A stretch of DNA of 64,000 bases from Pseudaquidulcibacter saccharophilus (GCF_019455445.1 NZ_JAHWUS010000003.1:186001-250000), one strand, 5' to 3'; shown: positions 6,738 through 16,783, counted from the first letter of the stretch. The notes: generated from the sequence alone by a model not told the origin. Program-made: numbers and translations.

Positions 6738-9077
6738 TTAGAATTCCGCTGAAACAGAGAATAACAAAGTTCTCGGAGCACCAGGGTAAACCGCGCCGTC
6801 TGAAATACCGTTGATGTATTTTTCGTTGGTTAGGTTGCTGATGGTAAGGCGGGCTTCAACACCTTTTAATTTATCCGATAGGTTTTCAACATTCACACCG
6901 ATATAAGCATTGGTCATGACATAGGCATCCGCAGTTTGCGTGTTTGCCATATCTATAAACCGTTTGCCGATGTATTTTGAAGAAATACCAACCGAATATG
7001 CGCCACTTGTATAATCAGCGCTTAGGACAGCCATGGTTTTCGGGGTTCCGAAAACTTGTGTTCCGTCAACAGTTTCTTTGTTGCCACCTGAATCATAGGT
7101 TGCTTCGTTGTATGTGTAAGAACCAGAAAGACGCAATTTATCGGTTGCGCGATATGATGCCAAAAGTTCTAGACCTTTTGATGTTACACCACCCAAATTG
7201 ATATAAGTTCCATCAACTTCACTTAGGTAATCGATGCCTGAAACAGTACCATCGGCGATATAAGTGATACGGTTATCAAATTTAATATCAAACAAAGTCG
7301 CAGTTAAGTTAAGTTTGCTATTTTTATAGCGTAAACCAAACTCAATATTGTCTGCGGTTTCTGGCTCAAGTGATTTAAGGGTTTCTGTGCTTTCACCCAT
7401 GCGACCTTGGCTGATGGCATTAAAGTTTTGCGAGAAGCCGGCAAATGCCTCAAGCCCCGCAATCGGCGTTACATAGTTTAAGCCAAATGCAAACAATGGG
7501 TCTGAATTAGAGCTAAGGCTGGTTTTAGAATATGTGCCAACAACGCGTTCACGAGTGCGGTCAACAAAATATTGTTTCAAGCCAAAACGTGCAGTTAATG
7601 GACCATATTCCAAAATGTCTTCAAGATAATAATTGGTTTCTTCAACCGTGTAATTATCACGATATTGAACATAATATGGATTATTATTATACGCAGGGCC
7701 AATTGCGGCATTCAAAACTTTATGCCAGTCACGGATTACGTTTGATTTGCCGTTTTCATACCACAAGCCACCAGTTAGACTGTTTTTAAATGCGCCAAAA
7801 TCATGGTCCCATGAAAGGTCAACCAAGGCACCTTTGCGGAAGTTTTTATAATGCGTATGGCGATAAGACATAACTGCAAGTGCATTAGATGCATAACAAG
7901 CAGGGTCGCCTTCACCGAGTGCAGATGCGGAAATACAATTTGCATCACCATTTGCTTTAACACCATTTGGCAAAACAAAATAAATTTTACCCAATGCTGA
8001 ACCACCATAAACAGTTGTGTTGGTAAGTTCGGTTTCAGGGCCGCCAGCGTTATTGGTTACGTCAACGATATACGGTGGAATCCAATCACCTTGGCCAGTC
8101 ATTTGGTGGTAATACCCGGTTGCTTTGGCCTTGATTTCACCAAATTGTTTTTCCGCACGATAATAGTTCAAGAAATTCTTGCGGTGCGCGCGCCAGCCGT
8201 CACGATAGTTTTGGTCAATCATTGGAATTCCGGTCCAGATTGAGGTCAAATAATCACGGGTTGGGTTTTGCTTCCAATAATCAAGTGATGAAGGATCGGT
8301 TTCGGCCTCATTGGCATCATCATATGAAAGGAAGCCAGTAAGTTTATAACCAGCAATTTCAGAAATTACTTTACCGCTTAGGTGGTCGCGGGTGATTTGC
8401 GCAAAATTATCAACATAATCTTTGTTGCGTGCCGATGATAATGACAAGAAAGCATATGTATTTGGTGCAATTTCACCGCTGTCAAAACGGGCATAGTATT
8501 TTTGTGCGCTTTGGTCGCCTGATGCATAAAGCATTTTAAGGGCTTGTTCGGTTTTTGGGTCTGAAACGATGAATTTTAATGTTCCGCCCAAGGCTTCATT
8601 TGATGCTGAGCTAAGGTCAGCAGTACCTTGTGATACTTCAACAGTTTTAAGGTCTAGGATATCGATATAACGGTTTGCTTTTGAGCCGCCGCCATATGTT
8701 GATCCACCATTTGGAATGCCGTCAATAGTTGTACCAATTTGTTGACCGCCAGGACCAGAATTGAAGCCACGCATTGTAATAGATGTTGCCCAATCGGCAG
8801 AACCAAAAGCGTCAGCTTCGGTAACGATAATGCCAGGAAGTTCGTTTACAACGTCGTTAACACTGGCAACAACTGGTGTGCGTTTAATCATAACCGGTGA
8901 AACGCGGCTTGTCGCATAGGTTTGGCCTGTAACGATAACAACATTTTCATCAGTATTTTCATTTGTTGGTTTTGTATTATTTTCTTGTGCAAATGCTGAT
9001 TGAGTGGTGCCAATTGCAAAAATTGCCAATATTGACCCGCCCAAAAGCGCCTTTTTAAAATTAAGAGACTTTTTCAT
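6738..9077 (-). CDS. TonB-dependent outer-membrane receptor
   Basis: 779 residues from ATG 9077, chosen because a signal peptide (MKKSLNFKKALLGGSILAIFAIGTTQSAFAQ) starts there and GGGGA lies 7 bases upstream; the frame stays open to 9116. The plug domain (about 60-165) includes DVVNELPGIIVTEADAFG and TSITMRGFNSGPGGQ. The rest is a beta-barrel ending in the typical terminal Phe (SVSAEF). It carries out TonB-driven import of an unidentified ligand. It is convergent with phospholipase C, so uptake of a lipid head-group product or phosphate-related ligand is possible but unproven. Confidence 0.93.
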   Translation of the reverse strand: MKKSLNFKKALLGGSILAIFAIGTTQSAFAQENNTKPTNENTDENVVIVTGQTYATSRVSPVMIKRTPVVASVNDVVNELPGIIVTEADAFGSADWATSITMRGFNSGPGGQQIGTTIDGIPNGGSTYGGGSKANRYIDILDLKTVEVSQGTADLSSASNEALGGTLKFIVSDPKTEQALKMLYASGDQSAQKYYARFDSGEIAPNTYAFLSLSSARNKDYVDNFAQITRDHLSGKVISEIAGYKLTGFLSYDDANEAETDPSSLDYWKQNPTRDYLTSIWTGIPMIDQNYRDGWRAHRKNFLNYYRAEKQFGEIKAKATGYYHQMTGQGDWIPPYIVDVTNNAGGPETELTNTTVYGGSALGKIYFVLPNGVKANGDANCISASALGEGDPACYASNALAVMSYRHTHYKNFRKGALVDLSWDHDFGAFKNSLTGGLWYENGKSNVIRDWHKVLNAAIGPAYNNNPYYVQYRDNYTVEETNYYLEDILEYGPLTARFGLKQYFVDRTRERVVGTYSKTSLSSNSDPLFAFGLNYVTPIAGLEAFAGFSQNFNAISQGRMGESTETLKSLEPETADNIEFGLRYKNSKLNLTATLFDIKFDNRITYIADGTVSGIDYLSEVDGTYINLGGVTSKGLELLASYRATDKLRLSGSYTYNEATYDSGGNKETVDGTQVFGTPKTMAVLSADYTSGAYSVGISSKYIGKRFIDMANTQTADAYVMTNAYIGVNVENLSDKLKGVEARLTISNLTNEKYINGISDGAVYPGAPRTLLFSVSAEF

Positions 9078-9272
9078 AAGATTTCCCCGAAAAATCGGAC
9101 ATCCCCATATTCTCACACTGAGAGTGGGCGATTTCCAAGCGCTCTGATAATCGGGTGTTATAACAATCTTGTGATGTTTATATGGGCGTTTTGTGTAAGC
9201 ATGTCATAATATTTTGATGAAACTGCTTGGAAGAATTTATTTGCAAGTTTATAGCAAAGCAAAGGTGAAAAG

Positions 9273-10451
9273 TTGAAAATCTCAAAACGTGCAAAAAATA
9301 TAAGCCCATTTATAGTGATGGAATTTTCCCGCAAGGCAACAATGCTTGAGGCGCAGGGGCATCATATAATTCGCCTTGGCGTAGGGGAGCCTGACTTTGG
9401 CCCACCTAAAGCCTTTGTTGAGGCGCTAAAAGCAACATTGGATAGCCCTGCAAAGGCCTATACCAACGCCATGGGATTAGAGGCATTACGCGAAAAAATT
9501 TCTAACTTTTATAAAAGAATGCATGGTCTTGAGGTTCCATCAAACCAGATTGCGGTTACATCGGGCGCATCGGCGGCGTTGTTAATGGCATGTGCGGCAT
9601 TAGTAGATGAGGGGGACGAGGTATTAATCGGCGATCCATCATACCCTTGTAATCGCGAATTTATGCAAAGCATGGGCGCAAAAGTTAAGTTAATTCCAAC
9701 TACGCCTGAAAGCAATTATCAGCTTAGTCTTGAAATGGTAAAGGCCAATTGGGGCGAAAATACCAAAGGTATTTTAATTGCCACGCCATCAAACCCAACT
9801 GGAACATCTGTTGATTTTAATGAATTAAAAACAATCTGCGATTTTGTGAAATCAAAAGACGGCTTCAGAATTATTGACGAAATATATTTAAATCTTGCCG
9901 ACCGTGATTCTAATGGTAATCCCGCCCAAAGCATTCTTGAATATGATGATGGTGCGATTGTCATCAATAGTTTTTCAAAGTTTTTTGGGATGACTGGCTA
10001 TCGCCTTGGTTGGTGTGTTATCCCAATGGAATTAGCGCCCTACATCGAAAAATTATCGCAAAATTATTATATTTGCGCATCAACGCCGGTGCAAATTGCC
10101 GCCCTTGAATGTTTTTCAGATGATGCAATCAATGAATGCGAAGGGCGCCGCGATATATTGCTGAAACGGCGTGAATTTGTTCTAAAACGCCTTGAAGAAA
10201 TTGGCCTTGATGTTCCTGTAAAACCCAATGGTGCGTTTTATGTTTATATCGATGTTTCATCCACCGGAATGACGGGCATGGAATTTTGTGAGGCCGCCCT
10301 TGTTGATGCGCATGTATCCTTAACCCCCGGAGATGACTTTGGGGTATATGACACGAAAAAATATGTTCGCCTATCTTATGCCTCTTCAATAGAAGAGCTT
10401 GAAGAAGGTTTGCATCGGTTGGAAAAATGGCTGGAATTTATTTCAAAGTAA
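9273..10451 (+). CDS. Class I/II PLP-dependent aminotransferase
   Basis: 392 residues starting at TTG 9273, preceded by AAAGGTG. The start is supported by the conserved N-terminus SKRAKNISPFIVMEFSRKA. The glycine/proline segment LGVGEPDFGPP, the substrate segment PSNPTGT, and the PLP lysine in NSFSKFFGMTGYRLGW (Lys236) identify the aspartate aminotransferase fold, subgroup I. The substrate is undefined; it differs clearly from the second aminotransferase at 52028. It is divergent from the TonB receptor (195-base gap) and its last 14 bases overlap the convergent gene downstream. Confidence 0.9.
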   Translation: MKISKRAKNISPFIVMEFSRKATMLEAQGHHIIRLGVGEPDFGPPKAFVEALKATLDSPAKAYTNAMGLEALREKISNFYKRMHGLEVPSNQIAVTSGASAALLMACAALVDEGDEVLIGDPSYPCNREFMQSMGAKVKLIPTTPESNYQLSLEMVKANWGENTKGILIATPSNPTGTSVDFNELKTICDFVKSKDGFRIIDEIYLNLADRDSNGNPAQSILEYDDGAIVINSFSKFFGMTGYRLGWCVIPMELAPYIEKLSQNYYICASTPVQIAALECFSDDAINECEGRRDILLKRREFVLKRLEEIGLDVPVKPNGAFYVYIDVSSTGMTGMEFCEAALVDAHVSLTPGDDFGVYDTKKYVRLSYASSIEELEEGLHRLEKWLEFISK

Positions 10452-11433
10452 CGTATTCAGCATTCCATTCAAATGGGTCGCCACCATCACCATCACGATA
10501 TACAACGGATTCGGCAGAATCATTTGATTGCAAATCAACTTTTAACTGAAGTAAGTGGTGATCAGAGTTTTTAAAGCTGAAGATGAAGCCACTTAGTGCA
10601 ATCTTTTCACCGTCTTTTGGAAGCCTTCCGCTCTCTATTTTGTTGTTGCTTCCAGATACAGCGCCTTTAGCGTTTATATAGCCATTCGGAACAAGGGTAT
10701 ATCTAATATCAGCCGTATATGCTCTCATATTGTTTTTGGTGAATTCATGAGCTGCCATATAGCTTGTAGCACCTGTTGCGGTGGCGAAAATGGCTTCCAT
10801 ATGCCCGACTGGCATGAAGGACCACGCAAATCCTGCAGCAAGTTGACTTTCAATAACACGGAAGTCAAATCCCTGATCATCAATAAGGGCAACACGTACA
10901 ACGCTTCTATTGGGGTCAATCCTAACTCCAATTGTTCTAACATTAGCATCGGTTCCATCTTTACGTGAAAAACTAAAACCTGAAAGAATTGGCGTATATC
11001 CAGCTTTTCTTGGGATGCTTATTTCAAACTCTCCACCCCCAACGGCAATTACTGAACCAGTTATAAAATCTGATGACTGATACCATCTTGCTTTACCATA
11101 GAATGGATCATTGGAATCTTGGTCGGCAAAAGTAAATTGTGCTTTGCCAAGGTAATTGCCAACCGCAATTTTACGTAATTTATGGTCGCCATTATTGAAG
11201 TTAAAAACAAATGAGGACAGTGCTTCACCATTTAATACAGGATCAGTTGCCACATTTGCAGTATTTATAATTGTGCTTTGTTTTGCCTCAACCGCGATGC
11301 TAGGTTTTGAAGCTGTTATTATTCCAGTCTTAATATTTGGGATAATTTTTGGCGGTTCGGCATTTACAGCTCCTCCAAAAATTGAAAGTAACATTGTGCC
11401 GGCAATAATGCCTCTTTTAAGCCTTTTTCTCAT
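10438..11433 (-). CDS. Secreted protein with three copies of an approximately 50-residue repeat, unknown family
   Basis: 331 residues from ATG 11433 (AGGGAG 7 bases upstream). The signal peptide ends near residue 25 (GGAVNAEPP). Three diverged repeats are visible at about 71-118, 149-196 and 279-330, each starting LS-G/S-F-x-F followed by a D/N-rich turn. The first and third share the pattern F-F-N-DH-L-L/K-V...D-DPF-W/R-A (FNNGDHKLRKIAVG...DPFYGKARWY and FKNSDHHLLQLKVD...DPFEWNAEYV). Such beta-rich repeats suggest a secreted binding protein. I do not recognise a family. It overlaps the 3' end of the aminotransferase gene by 14 bases. Confidence 0.72.
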   Translation of the reverse strand: MRKRLKRGIIAGTMLLSIFGGAVNAEPPKIIPNIKTGIITASKPSIAVEAKQSTIINTANVATDPVLNGEALSSFVFNFNNGDHKLRKIAVGNYLGKAQFTFADQDSNDPFYGKARWYQSSDFITGSVIAVGGGEFEISIPRKAGYTPILSGFSFSRKDGTDANVRTIGVRIDPNRSVVRVALIDDQGFDFRVIESQLAAGFAWSFMPVGHMEAIFATATGATSYMAAHEFTKNNMRAYTADIRYTLVPNGYINAKGAVSGSNNKIESGRLPKDGEKIALSGFIFSFKNSDHHLLQLKVDLQSNDSAESVVYRDGDGGDPFEWNAEYVTLK

Positions 11434-11527
11434 CTGTAACTCCCTGGCCAATTTTCGTTAAATGATATTGCAGATTTAAAAACAGGCAAGCAAAAAATTA
11501 CTTTCAGGTAATATTTTGTATGATTAA

Positions 11528-11554
11528 AAAAGGCTTGGGAAACCCAAGCCTTTT
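11528..11554. terminator. Terminator (stem AAAAGGCTTGGG / CCCAAGCCTTTT)
   Basis: Perfect 12-base stem with an AAA loop and T/A runs on both sides. It lies downstream of the minus-strand M20 peptidase gene. A second weaker hairpin (AAAATCG...CGATTTT, 11571-11600) lies closer to the gene. Confidence 0.88.
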
Positions 11555-11661
11555 AAGAATATGTAAAATAAAATCGGAAAGCAGGTTTTCGATTTTATTT
11601 TTCTAAATTGTTCCAAGCCGTTAAGTGAGGCGCGAAGCACCGAGAGCGGCGATTTGAAGAC

Positions 11662-13071
11662 TTAATGAGTTGCGTAATATTTCACCAATTCATATTGGAA
11701 CTGACGCGCTTCCATTAATGAACGAACCCTCATTCGCTCATTTAGACCGTGCGCATAATTGCCACTTGCCTCGGAGAAAGTTGCCGAAAAGCCATAAGTT
11801 GGAATGCCGGCCGCAGAGGTATAAATACCGTCTGTTGCACCAGTTGAAAGCACAGGGATTACAGGAACACCTTTCCAATATTTGTCGGCCAGTTTTTCAA
11901 TTGGCTCTAGGAATTCTTTGCCCATTTTTGGGGTGGGGGTGGCGATTGAACGCGGTTCAACTATTGCCACTTTTACATTTGGGTTGTTTATGGCTTTCAC
12001 TAGGTCTGCTTGCACGCTATCAACAGAAACACCAGGGAAAATGCGGCAGTTTACGTTGGTATGCACGCTTTGTGGAAGGGCGTTAAGCGCGTGACCGCCA
12101 TTAATCATGGTTGCCACACATGTGGTGCGCAACATTGAATGCCATGCATTATCTTTTGAAATAAGCGCGTCGGCAGCCTTGTCATTCGGGTTTTTGACAA
12201 TTGCTTCCATCGCTGCGCCAACTTCGCCACCTTTGATTTTTGCCATGCGTGTGAAATATTCGCGATTGGCATCATTGAACATTACCGGGAATTCAAGCTT
12301 TTGCACGGCTTTCATGGCATCGGCCATATCATAAATGGCATTTTCAGGTTTTGGCACAGATGAGTGACCACCCGGGTTGGTGGTGGTGATTGTGAAATCT
12401 TGATAGACTTTTTGTGCGCCCTGAACACTTAATGAAATGCGGTTGCCGTTTTCATCCAATGAACCACCCGCACCTTCGTTAAGGGCGAAATCAGCATCAA
12501 TCCAATCCTTGTGATTTTTTGAAAGCCATTCGGCACCGTTAAATGCACCTGTGGTTTCTTCGCCGCAAGTTAGGGCAAGTTTAATATCATATTTTGGTTT
12601 GAAACCTTCTTCTTTATAGCGCATCATATTATCGACCCAATAGGCAGCAATATTTTTCATATCGGAAACCCCGCGCCCATAGAAGAAACCATTTTCCTCG
12701 TACAAAGTGAATGGGTCGCGTGTCCAATCTTCGCGTTTTGCTTCAACTACATCAAGGTGGGCCATTAAAAGCACGCCTTTTTTTGCCTTTGATGTGCCTT
12801 TTATTATCGCAATCGCGCCGCCTTCTTTAGGGAAGTCAGGATTGGTAAAAACGAAAGCATCTTTATCAGAGAAACCAGCCGAATGAAGGCGATCCACCAT
12901 TTTTTGTGCCGCCACCGTGCAATTACCACTTGAATAGGTTGTGTTGGTCTCAATTAATTCTTTGAAGATTTCACGAAAGCGTGCTTCACCTGGATAGCTT
13001 TGCGCCGATGCTGCTGTTGCGCTAAACCCAAGTCCTAATAAAATCGCTGAAGATAATAAAAGCTTTTTCAT
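11662..13071 (-). CDS. Secreted M20-family zinc metallopeptidase
   Basis: 469 residues with a signal peptide (MKKLLLSSAILLGLGFSATAASAQ). Dinuclear zinc peptidase motifs: the His in LLMAHLDVVEAKREDW, the Asp in YGRGVSDMKN, the Glu pair in LTCGEETTGAF and the late His in NYAHGLNER. The dimerisation insert runs from about 210 to 320. M20 enzymes hydrolyse dipeptides or N-acylated amino acids; export suggests a role in peptide scavenging in the periplasm. Two GTTAC motifs lie 18-38 bases upstream of the start. Specificity is undefined. Confidence 0.92.
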   Translation of the reverse strand: MKKLLLSSAILLGLGFSATAASAQSYPGEARFREIFKELIETNTTYSSGNCTVAAQKMVDRLHSAGFSDKDAFVFTNPDFPKEGGAIAIIKGTSKAKKGVLLMAHLDVVEAKREDWTRDPFTLYEENGFFYGRGVSDMKNIAAYWVDNMMRYKEEGFKPKYDIKLALTCGEETTGAFNGAEWLSKNHKDWIDADFALNEGAGGSLDENGNRISLSVQGAQKVYQDFTITTTNPGGHSSVPKPENAIYDMADAMKAVQKLEFPVMFNDANREYFTRMAKIKGGEVGAAMEAIVKNPNDKAADALISKDNAWHSMLRTTCVATMINGGHALNALPQSVHTNVNCRIFPGVSVDSVQADLVKAINNPNVKVAIVEPRSIATPTPKMGKEFLEPIEKLADKYWKGVPVIPVLSTGATDGIYTSAAGIPTYGFSATFSEASGNYAHGLNERMRVRSLMEARQFQYELVKYYATH

Positions 13072-13157
13072 GCCAATCCCTTACAAATGTTACCATTTAA
13101 ATTTGTTACAACAGATTTACAGGTTTTCAGCTTTTATCAACCCCCAAAGCTACATTT

Positions 13158-14294
13158 TTATAATTCAAGGCAATCATTGTTTATTTGTGAAACAGATTTC
13201 ACGCCAGTTAAAGTCATGGCAACTTTCATTTCCTTGGCGAAAATATCTAAAAGGTTTTTAACCCCGCGCTCACCATCCGCTGCAAGGGCGTAAATATAGG
13301 CGCGTCCAATCATCGCCACATCTGCACCAAGTGCCAACATGCGCACCACATCAAGGCCAGAACGAATGCCAGAATCGACAAGAATTTTCATGTCACCTTT
13401 AACTTTATCAGCAATTGCGGGCAAGGCGCGGGTGGTTGAAATTACGCCGTCGAGCTGCCGCCCACCATGATTGGAAACTACAATTCCATTGGCACCAAAA
13501 TTTTTGGCATCATTGGCATCATCTTGGTTAAGGATGCCTTTGATAATGATATCGCCTTTCCAAAAATCGCGTATCCATTCAAGATCTTTCCACGCAATTG
13601 ATTGATCGAAATTTGCACCCAGCCAACCCATATAATCTGCAAGATTGGTTGGTTTTCCCAAATAGGTAGAGACATTACCCAAATCATGTGGTGTACCCAA
13701 AAGGCCAACGTCAAGCGCCCATTTTGGATGTAGCATTGCTTGGAAAATCCTTCTTTGGGCAGCAAATGGGCCAGACATACCAGAATGTGCATCGCGATAA
13801 CGTGAACCTGGGGTCGGCATATCAACCGTAAAGACTAGGGTTTTAACACCGGCGGCAATCGCGCGTTCAAGTACGTTTTTCATAAAGCCACGGTCTTTTA
13901 AAACATAAAGCTGAAACCAAAGTGGCGGGCTTTCAACCTTTTGTATGGCTTCTTCAATGGGGCAAACTGAAACCGATGACATGGTAAAGGCAATGCCTTT
14001 TTCTTTTGCGGCCTTTAATGCCTGAATTTCACCACGTCTCGCATACATTCCGGTTAAGCCAACCGGGGCAAGAACAACCGGCATTGATAATTTTTGCCCA
14101 AAAATTTCTGTTCCAATATCCAAATCTTCAACATTGCGTAAAACCCTTTGTTTAAGGGCGATTTGTTGCAAGTCTTTCGTGTTGTTACCAAGTGTAACTT
14201 CGGCATTTGCGCCACCATCAATATAATCAAATAAAAATGGCGGAAGTGTTTTTTTTGCATATTTGCGGTAATCGGTGGGGGCTGATATAATCAT
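13158..14294 (-). CDS. lldD: L-lactate dehydrogenase (FMN, quinone-dependent)
   Basis: 378 residues, the length of LldD. FMN-dependent alpha-hydroxy-acid dehydrogenase: N-terminal segment [12 protein letters not shown] contacts in [10 protein letters not shown], substrate arginine region [10 protein letters not shown], catalytic His276 in [12 protein letters not shown], and the C-terminal phosphate site [18 protein letters not shown]. It oxidises L-lactate to pyruvate at the membrane. It starts directly after the stop of the upstream lldR gene (no gap). The LldR operator upstream makes lactate rather than another 2-hydroxy acid the likely substrate, though mandelate/glycolate relatives share these motifs. 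Confidence 0.9.
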   Translation of the reverse strand: MIISAPTDYRKYAKKTLPPFLFDYIDGGANAEVTLGNNTKDLQQIALKQRVLRNVEDLDIGTEIFGQKLSMPVVLAPVGLTGMYARRGEIQALKAAKEKGIAFTMSSVSVCPIEEAIQKVESPPLWFQLYVLKDRGFMKNVLERAIAAGVKTLVFTVDMPTPGSRYRDAHSGMSGPFAAQRRIFQAMLHPKWALDVGLLGTPHDLGNVSTYLGKPTNLADYMGWLGANFDQSIAWKDLEWIRDFWKGDIIIKGILNQDDANDAKNFGANGIVVSNHGGRQLDGVISTTRALPAIADKVKGDMKILVDSGIRSGLDVVRMLALGADVAMIGRAYIYALAADGERGVKNLLDIFAKEMKVAMTLTGVKSVSQINNDCLEL

Positions 14295-14978
14295 TTATTC
14301 CTCATAACTTTGGTGCATTATTTTTATAATTGATTGGGTATGGGCAAGGGCGGCATCACGTGCCGCTTCTGCATCTTGCTCCATTATGGCGTTGAAAATT
14401 GCCTGATGCTGTTCGGGAAGCCCGTTTTCAGTTTCCGATGGATAAAAACTTTTTAAAAAATTACCAATTGCACTTTGTAAGATTTCAAAAAGTTGCCGGT
14501 ACATGAAATATAGAACTTTATTGTGGGATGCCTGAACGATTGATAGATGGAATTCAGCATCATATTTGGCTTCTAAAATTGGGTCATTATTGCTTGTGGC
14601 CTGCATTAGGTTTTCAAATGCGGTTTTAATGGCTCTTCTTTCCAAAATAGTGGCATTTAAGGCGGCATCAAAGGCGGCATTACCTTCAAGTGCTTTACGA
14701 ATTTCAAGCACGTCAAAGCAATATTGTGGGCGCTCGTTAAAATCTGCAAAATCCGGCTTTAAAACAGGTGGAGAAGGGGTTTTGGCACGAATATAAGAGC
14801 CATCACCCAAATGGGTTTCAATAAAACCAGAAACATTCAAACTTTTTATAGCCTCACGTAGGCTTGAACGTGATAGACCAAGAGTTGTCGCAAGTTTACG
14901 TTCAGCCGGTATTTTTTCACCCGCCTTTAAGCCACTATCTTCCAGATATTTCAGAATTTTTGAAACAGCATTCACCAT
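14295..14978 (-). CDS. lldR: GntR/FadR-family lactate regulator
   Basis: About 227 residues from ATG 14978; a TTG at 14984 is an alternative start in the same frame. The N-terminal winged helix has the GntR pattern (GLKAGEKIPAERKLATTLGLSRSSLREAIKSL, ending GDGSYIR). The C-terminal FCD helical domain (about 80-220) has metal/ligand histidines in the AEFHLSIVQASHN region. It probably binds L-lactate and controls lldRD; the stop abuts the lldD start. A 17-base palindrome fitting the family operator lies 48 bases upstream of its start, consistent with autoregulation. Confidence 0.9.
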   Translation of the reverse strand: MVNAVSKILKYLEDSGLKAGEKIPAERKLATTLGLSRSSLREAIKSLNVSGFIETHLGDGSYIRAKTPSPPVLKPDFADFNERPQYCFDVLEIRKALEGNAAFDAALNATILERRAIKTAFENLMQATSNNDPILEAKYDAEFHLSIVQASHNKVLYFMYRQLFEILQSAIGNFLKSFYPSETENGLPEQHQAIFNAIMEQDAEAARDAALAHTQSIIKIMHQSYEE

Positions 14979-15025
14979 TCTCAAATATTTCGCGCACTTG
15001 GATAAATAGTCAAGTTAATAGTGAA

Positions 15026-15042
15026 AATTGGTCTGACCAATT
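15026..15042. promoter_or_regulatory. LldR operator (FadR-subfamily palindrome)
   Basis: AATTGGTC-T-GACCAATT is a perfect 17-base palindrome fitting TNGTNNNACNA, the consensus of FadR-subfamily GntR regulators such as LldR and PdhR. It lies between lldR and the divergent dusA gene, on the lldR side. Confidence 0.85.
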
Positions 15043-15138
15043 TAATTGGGCGCTGTTCATTATGCGCTGGGTTGATTTTAATTATTATAAAAACTATAAG
15101 CCGCGCGCTTGAATGAAAATAATTGCGTAATAATAAAA

Positions 15139-16158
15139 ATGAATGAAATAACCAAAGACACCAAAACCTATCACCGCTTTTCCGTTGCACCAATGATGGA
15201 ATGGACGGATAGGCATTGCCGCCATTTTCACCGCCTTTTGACCAAAGAAAGCCTTCTTTATACCGAAATGGTGGTTGCTCAAGCAATTATGAAGGGCGAT
15301 GTAAAAAAGTTGTTGGGCTATAACCAATCTGAACACCCAGTTTGCCAACAAATTGGTGGTTCTGAGCCTGAATTATTGGCGCAGGCGGCAAAAGTGGTTG
15401 AAGAATTTGGTTATGATGAAATCAATCTTAATGTTGGTTGCCCGTCAAAGCGCGTACGTTCGGGTTCATTTGGCGCATGTTTAATGTACGAGCCAGAGCT
15501 TGTAGGCGATTGTTTACAGGCAATGCGTGAAGCGGTCAAAATTCCGGTAACCATAAAACACCGTATTGCGGTTGATAGCCAGGATCCTTATGAAATCTTG
15601 TTCCCATTCGTTGAATATATCGCATCACGTGGGACCGATGTCTTTGTTGTTCATGCACGCAAGGCAATTCTTGCTGGTCTTACGCCAAAGGAAAACCGCG
15701 ATATTCCACCACTTAATTATGAAATTGTCCGGGAATTAAAGGCGGCATTCCCGCATCTTACCATTGTTCTTAACGGTGGCCTAAATACTATCGAGCAATC
15801 AAAGCGGGAAATGGGAAATCTAGACGGTGTTATGCTTGGGCGTGCCGCGTATAAATATCCGCATATCTTGGGTGAAGTTGATAAAGAGTTTTTCGGCAAA
15901 GATTATATCATAAGTGCCGAAGATGCATATCAGCAATTCAGACCATATGTTGAAGAACAACTTTCCAAAAAAGTACCACTTCACGCCATGACCAAGCATT
16001 TATTAGGGCTGTTTAATGGCTATAAGGGGGCGCGGGTTTTCCGTCGTATGCTTGGTGAAGATGCCAATAAAAAAGGCGCAGGATTAGAAATTTATGATGA
16101 TGCCTTTGCCCATATTATCGAAGGCGGCTTTAACAAAACCAATTTAGTTGAGGCCTAA
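15139..16158 (+). CDS. dusA: tRNA-dihydrouridine(20/20a) synthase DusA
   Basis: 339 residues from ATG 15139; an upstream TTG (15109) is in frame but homology begins near YHRFSVAPMMEWTDRH. This is a TIM-barrel FMN enzyme with the catalytic Cys101 in NLNVGCPSKRV, phosphate-binding LNGGLNT, and VMLGRAAYKYP. The segment GACLM and the N-terminus are typical of DusA rather than DusB or DusC. It reduces uridine in the tRNA D-loop. It is divergent from lldR. No strong ribosome binding site precedes the chosen start. An AT-only hairpin follows the stop. Confidence 0.93.
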   Translation: MNEITKDTKTYHRFSVAPMMEWTDRHCRHFHRLLTKESLLYTEMVVAQAIMKGDVKKLLGYNQSEHPVCQQIGGSEPELLAQAAKVVEEFGYDEINLNVGCPSKRVRSGSFGACLMYEPELVGDCLQAMREAVKIPVTIKHRIAVDSQDPYEILFPFVEYIASRGTDVFVVHARKAILAGLTPKENRDIPPLNYEIVRELKAAFPHLTIVLNGGLNTIEQSKREMGNLDGVMLGRAAYKYPHILGEVDKEFFGKDYIISAEDAYQQFRPYVEEQLSKKVPLHAMTKHLLGLFNGYKGARVFRRMLGEDANKKGAGLEIYDDAFAHIIEGGFNKTNLVEA

Positions 16159-16258
16159 TAAAATAAAATTTATTTTATTTTTGTTAATTTTATGCACTGA
16201 CGGCTTTATCTCATGAAATACACGATATATAGCAAGAAAAACCCCGCAGGAGTATGAA

Positions 16259-16783
16259 ATGTTTCAACTATTCAGATTGGCCCATATTGTTGGTATGACT
16301 ATGTTTATGGGGAGTTTGATTGCATATAATGTTGCGGGGAATGTGGCACCAGATTTACAAAGCCCTGATTATCTTGTGATTTGCAAATTCATTGAGACAG
16401 GTGCTTTAAGTATTACTCTATGGGGTCTTGTTCTTACGGTTGGAACCGGCGCTTTATTAATCGGTTTTGGTAAAAACGCTTTTGCAACTTCGGGCTGGCT
16501 ATTTTTAAAAATTATTATCAGCGTTGCCATCGTGCTTTTGACGATGTTTATCTTTGTCCCAAGTGTTGAGCAAACTATCCACTTTGCCCGCAATGGCGTC
16601 TATGGCTTTACCCCAAAACTTGCAAGAGCAATCTATGATGCCAAAGATATGCAGGAAAAGGTTTTAACCTTTAACATAATTGCGTCATTGATGGTTGCAT
16701 ATCTTGGGGTAGCAAAAGCGCATTCATTCAGCCTTTTCAAGCTTCCTGATTTTTCAAAATTATTTAAGCGCAAAAACGCTTAA
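16259..16783 (+). CDS. Four-helix integral membrane protein, uncharacterised
   Basis: 174 residues with about four TM helices (residues 5-25, 45-70, 78-100, 133-153). The N-terminus FRLAHIVGMTMFMGSLIAYN, with a histidine and a glycine in the first helix, recalls DUF2269-like or other small haem/copper-associated membrane proteins, but no diagnostic motif is complete. AGGAG lies before the ATG. The last four bases overlap the convergent carbonic anhydrase gene. Confidence 0.7.
   Translation: MFQLFRLAHIVGMTMFMGSLIAYNVAGNVAPDLQSPDYLVICKFIETGALSITLWGLVLTVGTGALLIGFGKNAFATSGWLFLKIIISVAIVLLTMFIFVPSVEQTIHFARNGVYGFTPKLARAIYDAKDMQEKVLTFNIIASLMVAYLGVAKAHSFSLFKLPDFSKLFKRKNA

Noticed and set aside
9201..9218. 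Possible Pho box ATGTCAT-AATA-TTTTGAT between the TonB receptor and the aminotransferase
   Set aside because: The second half matches only four of seven positions and the orientation does not fit the TonB receptor gene.
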